64,000 nucleotides of DNA from Pseudomonadota bacterium (GTDB lineage Bacteria; Myxococcota_A; Polyangia; Polyangiales; Polyangiaceae), in contig JAFAER010000122.1 of assembly GCA_023423895.1 (NCBI GenBank), positions 1-64,000 on the forward strand, written 5' to 3'. A program made the position numbers and the translations under genes. Below are positions 44,761 to 54,432 of the stretch, in pieces. Under the pieces are notes generated by a model. That model worked only from the letters and a program-made list of their open reading frames with translations, made no database searches and was not told where the DNA came from. Position 1 is the stretch's first letter. Each line of letters starts with the position of its first letter.

Positions 44761-45948
44761 ATGTCCCGTCCGCACACGCTCGCTTCTCTGTTCGCCCTCG
44801 CCTCGCTCGCGGTCCTTGCCAGCCCGAATGCCCAGGCGGCAAACGTGGCTTCGCAGGCTCCGGCCGAGGCTCGCAAGCCGGTCTCGGGCGTGCGGAGCAT
44901 GAACCGCGCGGCCTTCGAGGCGCTCGGCGACGACGCTCTCGTCGAGGTGAACGGCAAGTCGATGAGCAAGCGCGCGGTCGTGAGCCAGGTCGAGTCGCTG
45001 CGAGCGAACCGCGCAGCCATGCGCACGAGCGACGACGTCGACGGGGTGCGCGAGTCGTTTGCCAAGCGAGAGAAGGCCGCTCGCGACGCCGCCAACGCGC
45101 CGGTGCTCCGCAAGCTGGCGGAGATGAAGAGCGACACGACCACGGCCACCGTCGCGCCCGCGGTGATCTCGGGCGGGGTCGTGCTGAAACCCATCACGCC
45201 ATCCGCCCCGGCCCCGGCGCCCGCGTCCCCGGCGACGACCTCACCGCAGCTCACCGGGATGCTCGGTCAGGTCAAGCCGGGCAACGCCGTCATCCTCTTC
45301 GGCTCCGGCTTCGGCAACGGTGAAGGCGAAGTCCGCATGTACGGCTCGTTCCCGAACGGGTTCGTGAAGCTCGCGATCGACACCTGGGGCCCCAAGGGAA
45401 TCGGCATCTTCATTCCCCAGGTCACGGGCGTGCTCGATCAGCAGATCACGCTGAAGGTCGTGACCAAGGACGGGAAGTACTCGAACAACCGCACCGCGTC
45501 CTTCACGGCGACGCGGGAGATCCGGAAGCTCAAGATGAGCGACTTCACGAAGCAGGAGTGCCGCGACGCGGCGTTCTCCACGGACAAGTGCACGACGGTG
45601 GGGACGACCGGCTGCTCGTCGAGTGTCTGCGGCGAGCACTGGGTGCCCGTGTTCGGCACCGTCGCAAAGTCCACCGACCGTTTCGCGGTCACGCTGAAGA
45701 ACTCGTGGTCGTACGAGAGCCACGCCTTCGAGGGGCTGTCCGCGTTCGAGCCCCCGCCGTACGAGTGGGTCAATCCGGTCCTCCTTCTCGAGCAGTACCT
45801 GCTCGGGAACGAGAAGCCGACGCTCAAGCTCGTGTCGGGCGGCGCTGCGCCGAGCTTCGAGATCCCGTGGGAGACGGTTGCGTTCTGGGCCGACCGGTAC
45901 AACCTCTCCGTCTACGTCACGGGCCCGGCGGGCACGACGCACATCTAA
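44761..45948 (+). CDS. Secreted protein with IPT/TIG-like domain
   Basis: 395 residues from ATG 44761, with AAGGAAAG upstream. Signal peptide ending NAQAAN. Residues 30-150 are helical and Ala/Lys-rich; a Pro/Ala linker leads to a domain with LTGMLGQVKPGNAVILFGSG, FGNGEGEVRMYG and VKLAIDTWGPKGIGIFIPQV, which follows the IPT/TIG pattern (Ig-like fold for extracellular binding). A C-terminal region with four Cys (KQECRDAAFSTDKC, GCSSSVCGEHW) and aromatic strands is unrecognised. It is transcribed divergently from cassette C. Confidence 0.72.
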   Translation: MSRPHTLASLFALASLAVLASPNAQAANVASQAPAEARKPVSGVRSMNRAAFEALGDDALVEVNGKSMSKRAVVSQVESLRANRAAMRTSDDVDGVRESFAKREKAARDAANAPVLRKLAEMKSDTTTATVAPAVISGGVVLKPITPSAPAPAPASPATTSPQLTGMLGQVKPGNAVILFGSGFGNGEGEVRMYGSFPNGFVKLAIDTWGPKGIGIFIPQVTGVLDQQITLKVVTKDGKYSNNRTASFTATREIRKLKMSDFTKQECRDAAFSTDKCTTVGTTGCSSSVCGEHWVPVFGTVAKSTDRFAVTLKNSWSYESHAFEGLSAFEPPPYEWVNPVLLLEQYLLGNEKPTLKLVSGGAAPSFEIPWETVAFWADRYNLSVYVTGPAGTTHI

Positions 45949-46137
45949 CGTGCCGTGTCGGGCCCGAGGCTGACGCCGCGGGAGGGCGGCCCACCGCGAG
46001 GGATCAGCGCGCCGCGGTCGATGCTCGCGTCGGGGGGGAGACGACACCGCGCGGTGGCGAGCGGGACTGGCTCGAGCGGTTCACCACGCCGGAAGCGCTC
46101 CTCGGGCCGCCCCGAAGCATGGGGTGAAACAACAAGG

Positions 46138-47154
46138 TCACGCGTCGGCTCGCATGGGCGAAGCCCCGGCGTCCCGAGTCCCCTCCGCGATGAAGAGCAT
46201 CGCTGCTCCGACCTCCAGCCATCCGTGGAACGACGCCGCCGCGAGATAGAAGTTTCGTGCGCGCGCGACATCGTGGAGCGCCAGCCCGGCGAAGAACAGC
46301 GCGGCGCCGAACGCTACGACGAGCACGATCGGGCCCAGCTCGGAGACGAGAGCACGAGCTCCCTGACGGATCGACGGCGGCGTGTTGCGAGCGCGCGCCT
46401 CCGCGGGCACGAGGGCGAGCCACACGACGTAGTGGACCGACTGCGCGAAAGTGAACAAGAGCACGAGGCGAAGGGCGGCGGTCGGATCCAGGCCGGGGGC
46501 GAGTGCGTCCTCGGCGAGCTCGAGGTCGAAGCTGCCGAGTCGAGTGAGCGTGACGAGCCCGTCGCCTCCGCCGGCGACGATGAACAGCGCGCCGGCGACG
46601 AAGGCCGCGACCGGAAGCAGGTAGAGCCGCGACGAGCGCCTCCTCCAGGCACAGAAGAACGCGAGCGCGATGACGTTGTGCAGATGAGCGAAGGCGACGT
46701 CCGCCACGTAGCCGAACGCGCCCGCAAGACCGAACAGGCCCCCGAGTGCAGCGACGAGCGAGACCTTCCTTCCGACCGTCGCTCGCGACAGGAGCACGGC
46801 GAGGGCGGCCCCGCCGATCGCGCCGCGCACGCCGATGACGAACGAGAGCGCGATCCCGAGAGCGAGGCTCGCAAGGATCAGCGGCCGGCGATGCATCCCC
46901 GGACGCACGACGAGGTAACGCACGTCGGCGAGCACGTGTGGCACGCCCCAGACGAGAGGCCCGAGCGCGAGCATCCACCCTGGCGCGACGATGGCGCTGA
47001 GCAGCGCCGTCACGACCAGCAACGCGCCGCCGATCCCGACGCGAGCATCTCGCGACACGACGAGCCGAGGCGCCGCTCGCGCCACGGGAACCAGCATCCA
47101 GCGACGGAGCCCGTCGGCGGCGGCGAAGACGCGATCGAGGGCTAGGGTCGGCAT
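46138..47154 (-). CDS. Polytopic membrane protein of unknown function
   Basis: 338 residues from ATG 47154. About nine or ten TM helices. Conserved-looking polar spots inside the membrane part are GVPHVLADVRYL, AHLHNVIALAFF and AQSVHYVVWLALVP, with several His that could bind a metal, similar in layout to Brp/Blh-type oxygenases, but similarity is too weak to assign. No operon partner. Confidence 0.68.
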   Translation of the reverse strand: MPTLALDRVFAAADGLRRWMLVPVARAAPRLVVSRDARVGIGGALLVVTALLSAIVAPGWMLALGPLVWGVPHVLADVRYLVVRPGMHRRPLILASLALGIALSFVIGVRGAIGGAALAVLLSRATVGRKVSLVAALGGLFGLAGAFGYVADVAFAHLHNVIALAFFCAWRRRSSRLYLLPVAAFVAGALFIVAGGGDGLVTLTRLGSFDLELAEDALAPGLDPTAALRLVLLFTFAQSVHYVVWLALVPAEARARNTPPSIRQGARALVSELGPIVLVVAFGAALFFAGLALHDVARARNFYLAAASFHGWLEVGAAMLFIAEGTRDAGASPMRADA

Positions 47155-47386
47155 CGTGCGGTTCGCGGTCAGACGAGAACGAACCTGGAGGAGCGGGCCA
47201 GGAACGGTCGCATGCGGGACAACTCCTTTCGTAACCCTTGTCGCCCGTGGCGGTCCAGGCCTCGGTCGCAGATCGCTCGCCCGACGATCGAGCCGGGAAC
47301 GTCCTCGAGCGCGACTTAGAGCCGGGTCCACCAAAGCGGGTGAGGATCACCCACCGCTTCACCCGTGCGCCCGCCCCCCACGCGCC

Positions 47387-50290
47387 TCAAAGCGCGATCA
47401 CGACGACCCGCCCGTGCCCCTGGCGGGAGCTCGCCTCGTTCTGCTGCTCGCCGCCGGCGTTGTAGGAACCGCCGCCGCCGCCGTACTGGTTGTTGCCGTT
47501 CGAGACCGTCGACGAGCCGCCACCCGAGTAGCCGCCGCCTCCGCCCGACATCGCGTGGAACATGAGGATCGCGCTGCCGCCGCCACCAAAGCCGCCTGAC
47601 GCGCCCGCGAGCAGCGTCCCGAGCCCGCCATCCTGGAAGGCGCGCGAAGACTGTCCGCCCTCGCCGGCGAAGAAGCCGGCCGCCGCGTCCGAGGTGGTAT
47701 GGCCGGCGCTCACGAAGCCGCCCTTCGAGCCGTTCGTTCCTCCAGCGACGCCGCCCTCGCCCATGTGGCCCGACGTGGAGGTCGACGCCGCGTCGCGCTC
47801 CGGCCCGTGGTCGCGGAAGTCGAAGTAGTCGACGTAGCCTCCTCCTCCGCCGCCGCCCGAGACGATGAGCGGAGAGCTCGTCGCGAGCGCCGCTCCGCGC
47901 GCCACGAAGGTGCCGCCGCCGCCGCCCGCATACCCGTAGGCCCCCGGCGTACCCTCGCCCTGCTGACCGACGAGGATCCAGAGCACGTCGCCCATCGTCA
48001 GGTCGAACGTGCCGCGCATCGCTGCGCCCTTCGACTGGTACGTCCGCTCGCCCACCGCGCCTTGCGCGCCGTACGTCTCGATGCGGTAGCTGCCCGTCGA
48101 CGGGACCACCCACCTCTGGATGCCCGTCGACGTCGCCGTCACCTGCGACGCGAGCGACGTGCCCGCGTACGCGCCGTCGATCGCCGACTGCGTGGGACCC
48201 TGACGCCCCGTCGCTCCGGCGTTCGTGAACTCGTACACGGACTGCGTCGTCGCCTGGACGTTGCTCGCGTACCGGGTCACGTTGCCCGCCGCGTCACGAA
48301 CGAAGAGCGCGAAGTGATGCGTCGTGCTGCTCGCCAGGCGCTCGACCGTGAAGCGCGGCGTGGCGAGCGTCGACCACTCGAGCGCGGCCTGGCCGGCGTC
48401 GAGTCCCGCAGCGCTCGAGGCTCGGAGAATGCGGTACTGCAGCGGGCTCGCGGAGTTGTCGCTCGCCGCGTCCCACTCGAGCGTCACGCTCGTCCCCGTA
48501 CGCGCGCTCGAGAGGAAGGACGCGCCGGGCACGGGAGCCTGGACGTCACGCGCGGCCGTCGCGATCGAGCGCACCTCGACTGTGCCCAGATCGTTGTTCG
48601 CGCAATCGACGGCGGCCGGGTTGCGCCCCGCGTTGTAAGAGCCGCCGCCGCCGCTCGCGCGCGCGTAGTCGTACGAGACGCTGGCCGAGCCGCCGCCCGA
48701 GAAGCCGCCGCCGCCGCCGGACACGGCGAACCCCGTGAAGAAGGAGCTCGTGAGCGTCGCCGCGCCGCCACCGAAGCCACCGTCCGGACCGCGCGCCGCC
48801 TTCACACCGAGCCCGCCGTCCTGGAACGACGAGGCGTCGGGGAGCGCGCTGCGACCGATGCTGTAGAAGCCGCCCGCGCGACCGAGGCCGGTGCCGGCGC
48901 TGCCCGGACCGCCGCTGACGCCGCCAGGGATGGAGGGCGCGCCGACGTTGCCGGAGGTCGTGAGGCTCCCGCACGTCATCTTCGGCGAGAGGCTCGCCTG
49001 GCTCGAGTTCGCGCCGCCGCCGCCGCCGGCGACCACGAGCGGCGTCGTCGCCGCGAGCGCCTTGCCCATCGCGACGAACGAGCCGCCGCCGCCGGGAGCG
49101 TCGTAGTAGAGCGTCCCCTGGACGGCCTTCTGGCTGTTCTGTCCGACGAGGATGAAGAGGGTGTCGCCTTCGACGAGATCGAAGTCCCCTTCCACGCGCG
49201 CGCCCCAGCCCTGGTACGAGGTGTGCCCGGCGGCGCCGTTCGCGATCACGCGCCAGGTGCCGGTGGTCGGCACCGTCCACCTCTGGATGCCGGTCTCGGT
49301 GACGGTCACCTTGCCCGCGAGCGACGTGCCGTCGTAGGCCGTGTTGACGGCCGACTGCGTGGGCCCCGTGCGTCCGCGCGTACCGGCGGTGGTGAAGCGG
49401 TAGAGCGCGTTGCAGGTGTTCGAGCAGCCGTCGGTGTCGACGGTGTTGCCGTCGTCGCAGAACTCGCTGGCCTGAACGATGCCGTCGCCGCAGCGCGCGG
49501 CGACGCACGTATTCCGGCACGCGTCGGTGTCGACGGTGTTGCCGTCGTCGCACTCCTCGCCGTCCTGCACGATGCCGTCGCCGCAACGCGCAGCGATGCA
49601 GTTGCTCCGGCACGCGTCGGTGTCGACGGTGTTGCCGTCATCGCACTGTTCGCCGGGCTGCACGATGCCGTCTCCGCAGGTGGCGGCGACGCACGTGTTC
49701 CGGCACGCGTCGGTGTCGACGGTGTTGCCGTCGTCGCACGCCTCGCCGTCCTGCACGATGCCGTCTCCGCAGCGGGCGGCGACGCAGCTGTTCCGGCACG
49801 CGTCGGTGTCGACGGTGTTGCCGTCGTCACATTCCTCGCCATCCTGCACGATGCCGTCGCCGCAGCGGGCGGCGACGCAGCTGTTTCGGCACGCGTCGGT
49901 GTCGACGGTGTTGCCGTCGTCACATTCCTCGCCATCCTGCACGATGCCGTCTCCACACCGTGGCTCTGGCCCGCGCTCGACGGTGCAGGTGCTCGAGCAG
50001 CCGTCGCCGTCGACGGCGTTGCCGTCGTCGCACTCTTCGCCAGACTCGACCGCCCCGTTTCCACACGACGGTCCGGAGCCCGCCGCCGGGCTCTCGACGG
50101 CGCACGCGGCGGAGCAGCCGTCGCCGTCGACGGCGTTGCCGTCGTCGCAGCCCTCCCCGGCTTCGACCTGGCCGTTACCGCAAACGGCGCCGGGCGGCGT
50201 GGGATCGGAGTCAGGCGTGGCATCGGGTGTCGCGCTCGAGCTGCACGCGACGAGCGCCAGGAAGCACACGGGAAGGAAGGAGCGTTGCAC
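47387..50290 (-). CDS. Lipoprotein with eight Myxococcus Cys-rich repeats and two glycine-rich domains
   Basis: 967 residues; lipobox LVAC (Cys16). Residues 37-297 hold eight DUF4215/Myxococcus-type repeats with the core CGDGIVQDGEECDDGNTVD; six are spaced exactly 31 residues apart. Two glycine-rich domains follow (about 300-570 and 670-967), each opening RGRTGPTQSAV or TGRQGPTQSAI, then GIQRWTVP or GIQRWVVP, and carrying GGGGGSF/GGGGGTFVARG blocks like the glycine-rich domain of ALK/LTK receptors. An FN3-like domain lies between them (TSVTLEWDAASDNSASPLQY). It is probably a large surface protein; its ligand is unknown. Confidence 0.88.
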   Translation of the reverse strand: MQRSFLPVCFLALVACSSSATPDATPDSDPTPPGAVCGNGQVEAGEGCDDGNAVDGDGCSAACAVESPAAGSGPSCGNGAVESGEECDDGNAVDGDGCSSTCTVERGPEPRCGDGIVQDGEECDDGNTVDTDACRNSCVAARCGDGIVQDGEECDDGNTVDTDACRNSCVAARCGDGIVQDGEACDDGNTVDTDACRNTCVAATCGDGIVQPGEQCDDGNTVDTDACRSNCIAARCGDGIVQDGEECDDGNTVDTDACRNTCVAARCGDGIVQASEFCDDGNTVDTDGCSNTCNALYRFTTAGTRGRTGPTQSAVNTAYDGTSLAGKVTVTETGIQRWTVPTTGTWRVIANGAAGHTSYQGWGARVEGDFDLVEGDTLFILVGQNSQKAVQGTLYYDAPGGGGSFVAMGKALAATTPLVVAGGGGGANSSQASLSPKMTCGSLTTSGNVGAPSIPGGVSGGPGSAGTGLGRAGGFYSIGRSALPDASSFQDGGLGVKAARGPDGGFGGGAATLTSSFFTGFAVSGGGGGFSGGGSASVSYDYARASGGGGSYNAGRNPAAVDCANNDLGTVEVRSIATAARDVQAPVPGASFLSSARTGTSVTLEWDAASDNSASPLQYRILRASSAAGLDAGQAALEWSTLATPRFTVERLASSTTHHFALFVRDAAGNVTRYASNVQATTQSVYEFTNAGATGRQGPTQSAIDGAYAGTSLASQVTATSTGIQRWVVPSTGSYRIETYGAQGAVGERTYQSKGAAMRGTFDLTMGDVLWILVGQQGEGTPGAYGYAGGGGGTFVARGAALATSSPLIVSGGGGGGGYVDYFDFRDHGPERDAASTSTSGHMGEGGVAGGTNGSKGGFVSAGHTTSDAAAGFFAGEGGQSSRAFQDGGLGTLLAGASGGFGGGGSAILMFHAMSGGGGGYSGGGSSTVSNGNNQYGGGGGSYNAGGEQQNEASSRQGHGRVVVIAL
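49400..49957 (-). repeat. Six near-identical 93-bp in-gene tandem repeats
   Basis: Six consecutive 93-bp units encode the Cys-rich repeats 3-8 of the 967-residue lipoprotein. The segment CGTCGGTGTCGACGGTGTTG recurs at 93-bp steps with few changes, so the array is young or kept uniform by recombination and can vary in copy number between strains. Confidence 0.9.
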
Positions 50291-50650
50291 GACGGGGGCC
50301 TTTCGGAGGATCGCTCTGGGAGAAATGCGAGCCCCCGCACCACGCTCGATCGACGGCCCGGGCGAACCCTCCGGGCGCTACGCGGCACGCCCACGCATCC
50401 CGCGTGGCGAACAGCGAGGCCCGAGTATGGCACGACGGGCGGCAATCTCGACCGAGAGATCCTCCGTCCAAACGAATGACAACGGATGAGCGGAGCCGAG
50501 CTCATCCCGTGAGAGCTGGCTCAGCCGGTGTACGCTTCGAGCGCCGTAGACAGCTGGATGGGGAGTGAAGGGCCGGAGGTCGGTGCGCAAGAGCGTTCTG
50601 CTCGACGCCGCGCCGCCTTCGCGCAGACGCCAGAGTGGTACGCTCCACCA

Positions 50651-51292
50651 ATGCTCGAGGTCTACGGATTCTCCCGAGTGAACGAGTTCGCGCGCGGCAA
50701 CACGCGGGACCTTCGCGTGCTGTGGGCCCTGGAAGAGATGGGGCTGCCCTACGAGATCGTCGGGATGGACCATCCGAACCACGACCTCGATCGCGACGAG
50801 TTCCGCGCAAAGAACCCGTTCGGGCAGATCCCGGTGATCGACGACGACGGCGTCGTGGTCACGGAGTCGGGAGCCATCCTGCTCTACCTCGCGCGGAAGA
50901 GCGGCAAGCTGATGCCGCACGACCTCGCGGGGGAAGCGCAGGTCCTCCGCTGGAGCATCGCGGCGCTGAGCTCGGTCGAGGTCCCCATCTTGGCGGCGTG
51001 GTTCGTCGGCATCACCGGCGGCAAAGGGACGAAGCCGCACGATGCTTTGCAGGGATGGTCGGACATGCGCCTGAAGCAGCTCGATGGGTGGCTCGCGAAC
51101 CGCACGTTCATCGCGACCGACGAGTTCACGGTCGCCGACATCCTGATGACACACGTGCTGAGCGCGGCCAGCACCGACAAGGCGCTGTTGAAGCCGTACA
51201 CGCACGTTCGCGAGTACCTGACGCGCTGTATGGATCGCCCCGCGTGGACGCGGACGCTCGACGCCTACTGCAAACGGGTCGAACCCGCTTGA
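50651..51292 (+). CDS. Glutathione S-transferase family protein
   Basis: 213 residues from ATG 50651. The N-terminal thioredoxin-like domain includes NTRDLRVLWALEEMGLPYEI, the cis-Pro motif QIPVID and DGVVVTESGAILLYLA (glutathione-binding ES pair). The C-terminal helical domain has the N-capping FTVADILMTHVL. It probably conjugates or reduces small electrophiles in the cytoplasm. It is monocistronic and convergent with cassette D. Confidence 0.92.
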   Translation: MLEVYGFSRVNEFARGNTRDLRVLWALEEMGLPYEIVGMDHPNHDLDRDEFRAKNPFGQIPVIDDDGVVVTESGAILLYLARKSGKLMPHDLAGEAQVLRWSIAALSSVEVPILAAWFVGITGGKGTKPHDALQGWSDMRLKQLDGWLANRTFIATDEFTVADILMTHVLSAASTDKALLKPYTHVREYLTRCMDRPAWTRTLDAYCKRVEPA

Positions 51293-51340
51293 TGCGAGGC
51301 TTTGCGCTGAGCTCGCCGACGAAGTCTCGCCGGCACTCGG

Positions 51341-53158
51341 TCAGCGAATCAGCGGATCCTGCGCGTCGTTGACCGGCCGCGAGCCCATACCGCCCGGGTA
51401 GCCGTAGCTCGCGTGGTAGGCGATGCCCCAGACGGTGACCGAGAACGGACCATTGCTCGATGCTTCATGGCGGCCGTAGCCGCAGGTCCCGCTGCCGAAC
51501 GTCTGCGGGACGGAGCCCGCCGTGAGGACGACCCAGGCGAACTCGTATTCGCCTGCCGTGCCGAGCGGCTGCCAGCCGGTGACCTCACCGGCACAACCGA
51601 GCGTCACCGGTTCGAATCCCTTGGCGGTCTTCTTCCGTACGAGGGTGAGCGATGTGTCCGGGAACGTGTAGTCCGCAAAGAAGATGTAGCGGTCCAGAAA
51701 CTGGTCCGTCGGGACGACGCCGACGAAGTCCGGGTCGCCGTACGTGATGCCGCCCGACGGCCAGCCGCCGCCGTTGCCGCCACCGGTCATGTACATCGAG
51801 ACGTGAAACGGATGCTTCGTGTCTTGGCTCCTCACCGTGACGAGAGCATCGGTCTCGAACGTCACGACCTCTCCCGCCGCGAGAGTGTCCGGCGCGCCGG
51901 ACGGCTTGACGGGGTCGTACGTGAGCACCGTACCGTCGGCACCACCGGTGAAGGTCCAGGGAACGATCTCGTGCGTGAGGGCGGAAACCGAGAGGATCCG
52001 AGGCCGATACGGCACGAGCGCGTACGACGTCCCCCACTGGGAGAAGGGCGTGATCTGCTGCTGCATCATGTCCGCGAACCCGACCGCGGCCGGGACGTTG
52101 GTCATCGGTGAGCCACCGAACAAGGCGATCGGTTTGCTCGCAACGACGGGACTACCCGCGATCGAATCGAACTGCGTGATCTGCAGGACCTCTCCCTTCG
52201 AGATCGTCCACTCTGCGAGCTCGCCGCCCACGCCCGGCGTCACATCGACGCCCGGCTTGACATCAGCGGTCGGCCGCATCGTGATCTTCGTGTCGTCCTC
52301 GTTGCCTACGATCTGGATCGTCCGGTGGACGAACTCGGGGGGATCGAACTTGCCAGGTCTGCCAATCACCGCCGGAGACATCGCGACATAGGTCGTGTCC
52401 CAGGACGAGACGGGCAAGAGGACGGTCGCGGTCGGGACGAGGCTCGACGCTCCGCCGTAGGGAAAGATCGAATAGGCAGCGACTGGCGCATCGGTCTGCA
52501 GATGGAACGCCTTCGTCCTCGTCGTGCCGTGCCGGATCGGGTCCGCCTTCAGCGCGGGGATGACACCGTCCGGGCAATAGACCCGGAACTCGGGAAAGCC
52601 CGCCGGCACTTCGGCTTGTGCGAGGAAGATGATGGCGACCTCCCCCGGCGGAAGCGGCCCGTTCACCGGCGTATAGACCGGATCGGCGGTCGGATCGGGT
52701 CTCGTCGCAGTGTAAATCGATTTGGATATGTCGAGGACTTCGGCACCATACTCGGCTGTGATGTGGACCGGCACATCCCACGTATTGGCGACCATCGCCG
52801 CGAAGCACGCGCCCTTGTTCTCGACCTCGTCCGGCGGAAGCGTCCAGAACGAGCAGCCCGCAGAGCCCTTCGACATCGTCGCGCTCGCGCAGGCCTCGAC
52901 GCACGTATCGACACCGCAGCCCTTCCCTTCGGGACACTCCTCTACGACCTTCTCCTCGTCGGCTCCGCAGCTGAAGAGCACCTTCTTCAGATCGCGCGAG
53001 CAGCGGTATCCGCACTGAGGAGCGTCCTCACCACCATCGACCTCGGCGAATGGATCCTGCTGGTCGTCCTGGAAGTCGTCGCGGTCCGAGCCGCACGCAC
53101 CCAACGCAAAGACCCCAAGCGCAAAGGTGACGAAGATCGAAGCAAACAGGCGAGACAT
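51341..53158 (-). CDS. IgGFc-binding-like lipoprotein, last gene of cassette D
   Basis: 605 residues; signal peptide and lipobox LGAC. After a Gln/Asp-rich linker come CGYRCSRDLKKVLFSCG, an EGKGCG Cys segment, and the block GCSFWTLPPDEVENKG. The main domain, of the IgGFc-binding N-terminal type seen in many myxobacterial proteins, includes ATVLLPVSSWDTTYVAMSP, TIQIVGNEDDTKITMRPTAD and GEVLQITQFDSIAGSPVVAS. The C-terminus adds a further beta domain. It is the complete version of the protein cut at the left window edge. It lies 32 bp after the upstream propeller gene, so cassette D lacks an RCC1 gene. Confidence 0.87.
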   Translation of the reverse strand: MSRLFASIFVTFALGVFALGACGSDRDDFQDDQQDPFAEVDGGEDAPQCGYRCSRDLKKVLFSCGADEEKVVEECPEGKGCGVDTCVEACASATMSKGSAGCSFWTLPPDEVENKGACFAAMVANTWDVPVHITAEYGAEVLDISKSIYTATRPDPTADPVYTPVNGPLPPGEVAIIFLAQAEVPAGFPEFRVYCPDGVIPALKADPIRHGTTRTKAFHLQTDAPVAAYSIFPYGGASSLVPTATVLLPVSSWDTTYVAMSPAVIGRPGKFDPPEFVHRTIQIVGNEDDTKITMRPTADVKPGVDVTPGVGGELAEWTISKGEVLQITQFDSIAGSPVVASKPIALFGGSPMTNVPAAVGFADMMQQQITPFSQWGTSYALVPYRPRILSVSALTHEIVPWTFTGGADGTVLTYDPVKPSGAPDTLAAGEVVTFETDALVTVRSQDTKHPFHVSMYMTGGGNGGGWPSGGITYGDPDFVGVVPTDQFLDRYIFFADYTFPDTSLTLVRKKTAKGFEPVTLGCAGEVTGWQPLGTAGEYEFAWVVLTAGSVPQTFGSGTCGYGRHEASSNGPFSVTVWGIAYHASYGYPGGMGSRPVNDAQDPLIR

Positions 53159-53190
53159 GAATCGACCTCTCTAGAAAACGGTCTTCCGAG

Positions 53191-54432
53191 TCACTCTGCG
53201 CGCTTCGCGTCCGCAGCCTTGGCCGGGTCGTATCGAAGCGCCATGCCCTTCCCCACGACCCAGACCTCGTCGGCTCCGTGGCTCCAGACGCCGTAGAACG
53301 GTGTGACGATCGGGAACATCGTCGTCGTGATCGGAGTCGGCGCCCACTTCGTTCCGTTCCAATGCCGAACGCGACCTCCCTCGCCAACGGCCCAGAGTGC
53401 GTCGGTGGCATTCCCGGTGATGGCCGTGAAAACGGGGTCTCCGGCGTATCCGTCTCGCTGATAGGTCCACGTGAACGAAGCACCGCCGTTCGTGCTCGTC
53501 CCCTTCCAGAGGCCAGGAGTGCCAGGGAAGTCGGTCCGCCCGAACATCCACGCCGTGGTGTCGGTGACGACACCGCCAGCGAGCGAGTGGAGGTGCGCGT
53601 TCGGCCAGGCAGCGTTCGGATCGTCCGGCAGCGTGTCGACCGTGAAGGTCGTCTGCCCTCCGCGCTTCCGGAGAAGCACGACCTCCGGAAGCCAGGCCAT
53701 CCCGGGCTCCGGACGCACTCCCGCGATCCAGAGCCCGCCACCGGGGCCACCCCACACGTGCGTGAAGGCGTCGAAGCCGCCGCCCGATATGGGGTCGAGC
53801 GTCCAGACGAGCCCCGCGCCGCCCGGGGAAGCATGAAAAGCACGCGCGTGCGTCGTGAATCCGTCGTCGTCCAACGTGAAGCCCACGGCCCAGAGGTCGG
53901 TGGCGGAGAAGCCCCAGATCGCGGACACCGTCACGCCATCCTCCGGCAACGCGTGTGGCGTGAACACGACCGAATCGGAGCTCGCGCCCGTTCCGTGCTC
54001 GATCCCTCGCTCACCGGCGATCCAGATGTCCGTCGGCGAGCTGCCCCAGATGACGCTCAGCGCCCCGAGGTCGGAGGCGTGCACGTACCACGCCGTCCCG
54101 TTCCAGCGAAGCACACTTCCTTCGAGGGTCACGGCCCAGACGACGCCCGCACCGTCACCCCAGACGCCCTTCAGCGTGTGCTCGCCGGGCGGGAGTGCCG
54201 TCGGGCAGAAGCCGAAGGTCGAACACTCGCGTGGACCGGCCTCGACCAGCTCGGCTCCGTCGGGCCCCGCGTCCGCGTCATCGTCGCCCGAGCTCGGCGG
54301 AAGTGTTGCGTCGCCCGCATCGAGCAGCGGTGCCGACGGATTCTCCGTCTCCGAGCTCGCACACCCGATCCCGAGGGCCGCGCACATCGAGAGCGTGACA
54401 ACCCCGATGGCCACGAAGGGGATGCACTTCAC
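53191..54432 (-). CDS. DVWVVG-repeat propeller-like lipoprotein (cassette D, second copy)
   Basis: 413 residues from GTG 54432, overlapping the upstream stop (GTGA). Lipobox GIGC, Asp/Ala linker, then CSTFGFCPTALP. Seven repeats, from regular (IWGSSPTDIWIAG, IWGFSATDLWAVG, VWSHGADEVWVVG) to degenerate (SLAGGVVTDTTAWMFG). Its first repeat, VWGDGAGVVWAVT, closely matches that of the cassette B second copy. No active-site residues are seen. Confidence 0.88.
   Translation of the reverse strand: MKCIPFVAIGVVTLSMCAALGIGCASSETENPSAPLLDAGDATLPPSSGDDDADAGPDGAELVEAGPRECSTFGFCPTALPPGEHTLKGVWGDGAGVVWAVTLEGSVLRWNGTAWYVHASDLGALSVIWGSSPTDIWIAGERGIEHGTGASSDSVVFTPHALPEDGVTVSAIWGFSATDLWAVGFTLDDDGFTTHARAFHASPGGAGLVWTLDPISGGGFDAFTHVWGGPGGGLWIAGVRPEPGMAWLPEVVLLRKRGGQTTFTVDTLPDDPNAAWPNAHLHSLAGGVVTDTTAWMFGRTDFPGTPGLWKGTSTNGGASFTWTYQRDGYAGDPVFTAITGNATDALWAVGEGGRVRHWNGTKWAPTPITTTMFPIVTPFYGVWSHGADEVWVVGKGMALRYDPAKAADAKRAE

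Noticed and set aside
46138..47154. Brp/Blh-type carotene oxygenase
   Set aside because: Only scattered membrane His residues are similar; no carotenoid genes nearby and the motif spacing could not be confirmed.
49400..49957. Regularly spaced repeats that might suggest a CRISPR array
   Set aside because: Unit length is 93 bp with no unique spacers, in frame within a coding region encoding Cys-rich protein repeats.
47699..50479. 926-codon plus-strand frame and a second periodic plus-strand frame at 49479-50489
   Set aside because: Periodicity arises from the 93-bp repeats of the minus-strand lipoprotein gene; no signal peptide or domain on the plus strand.
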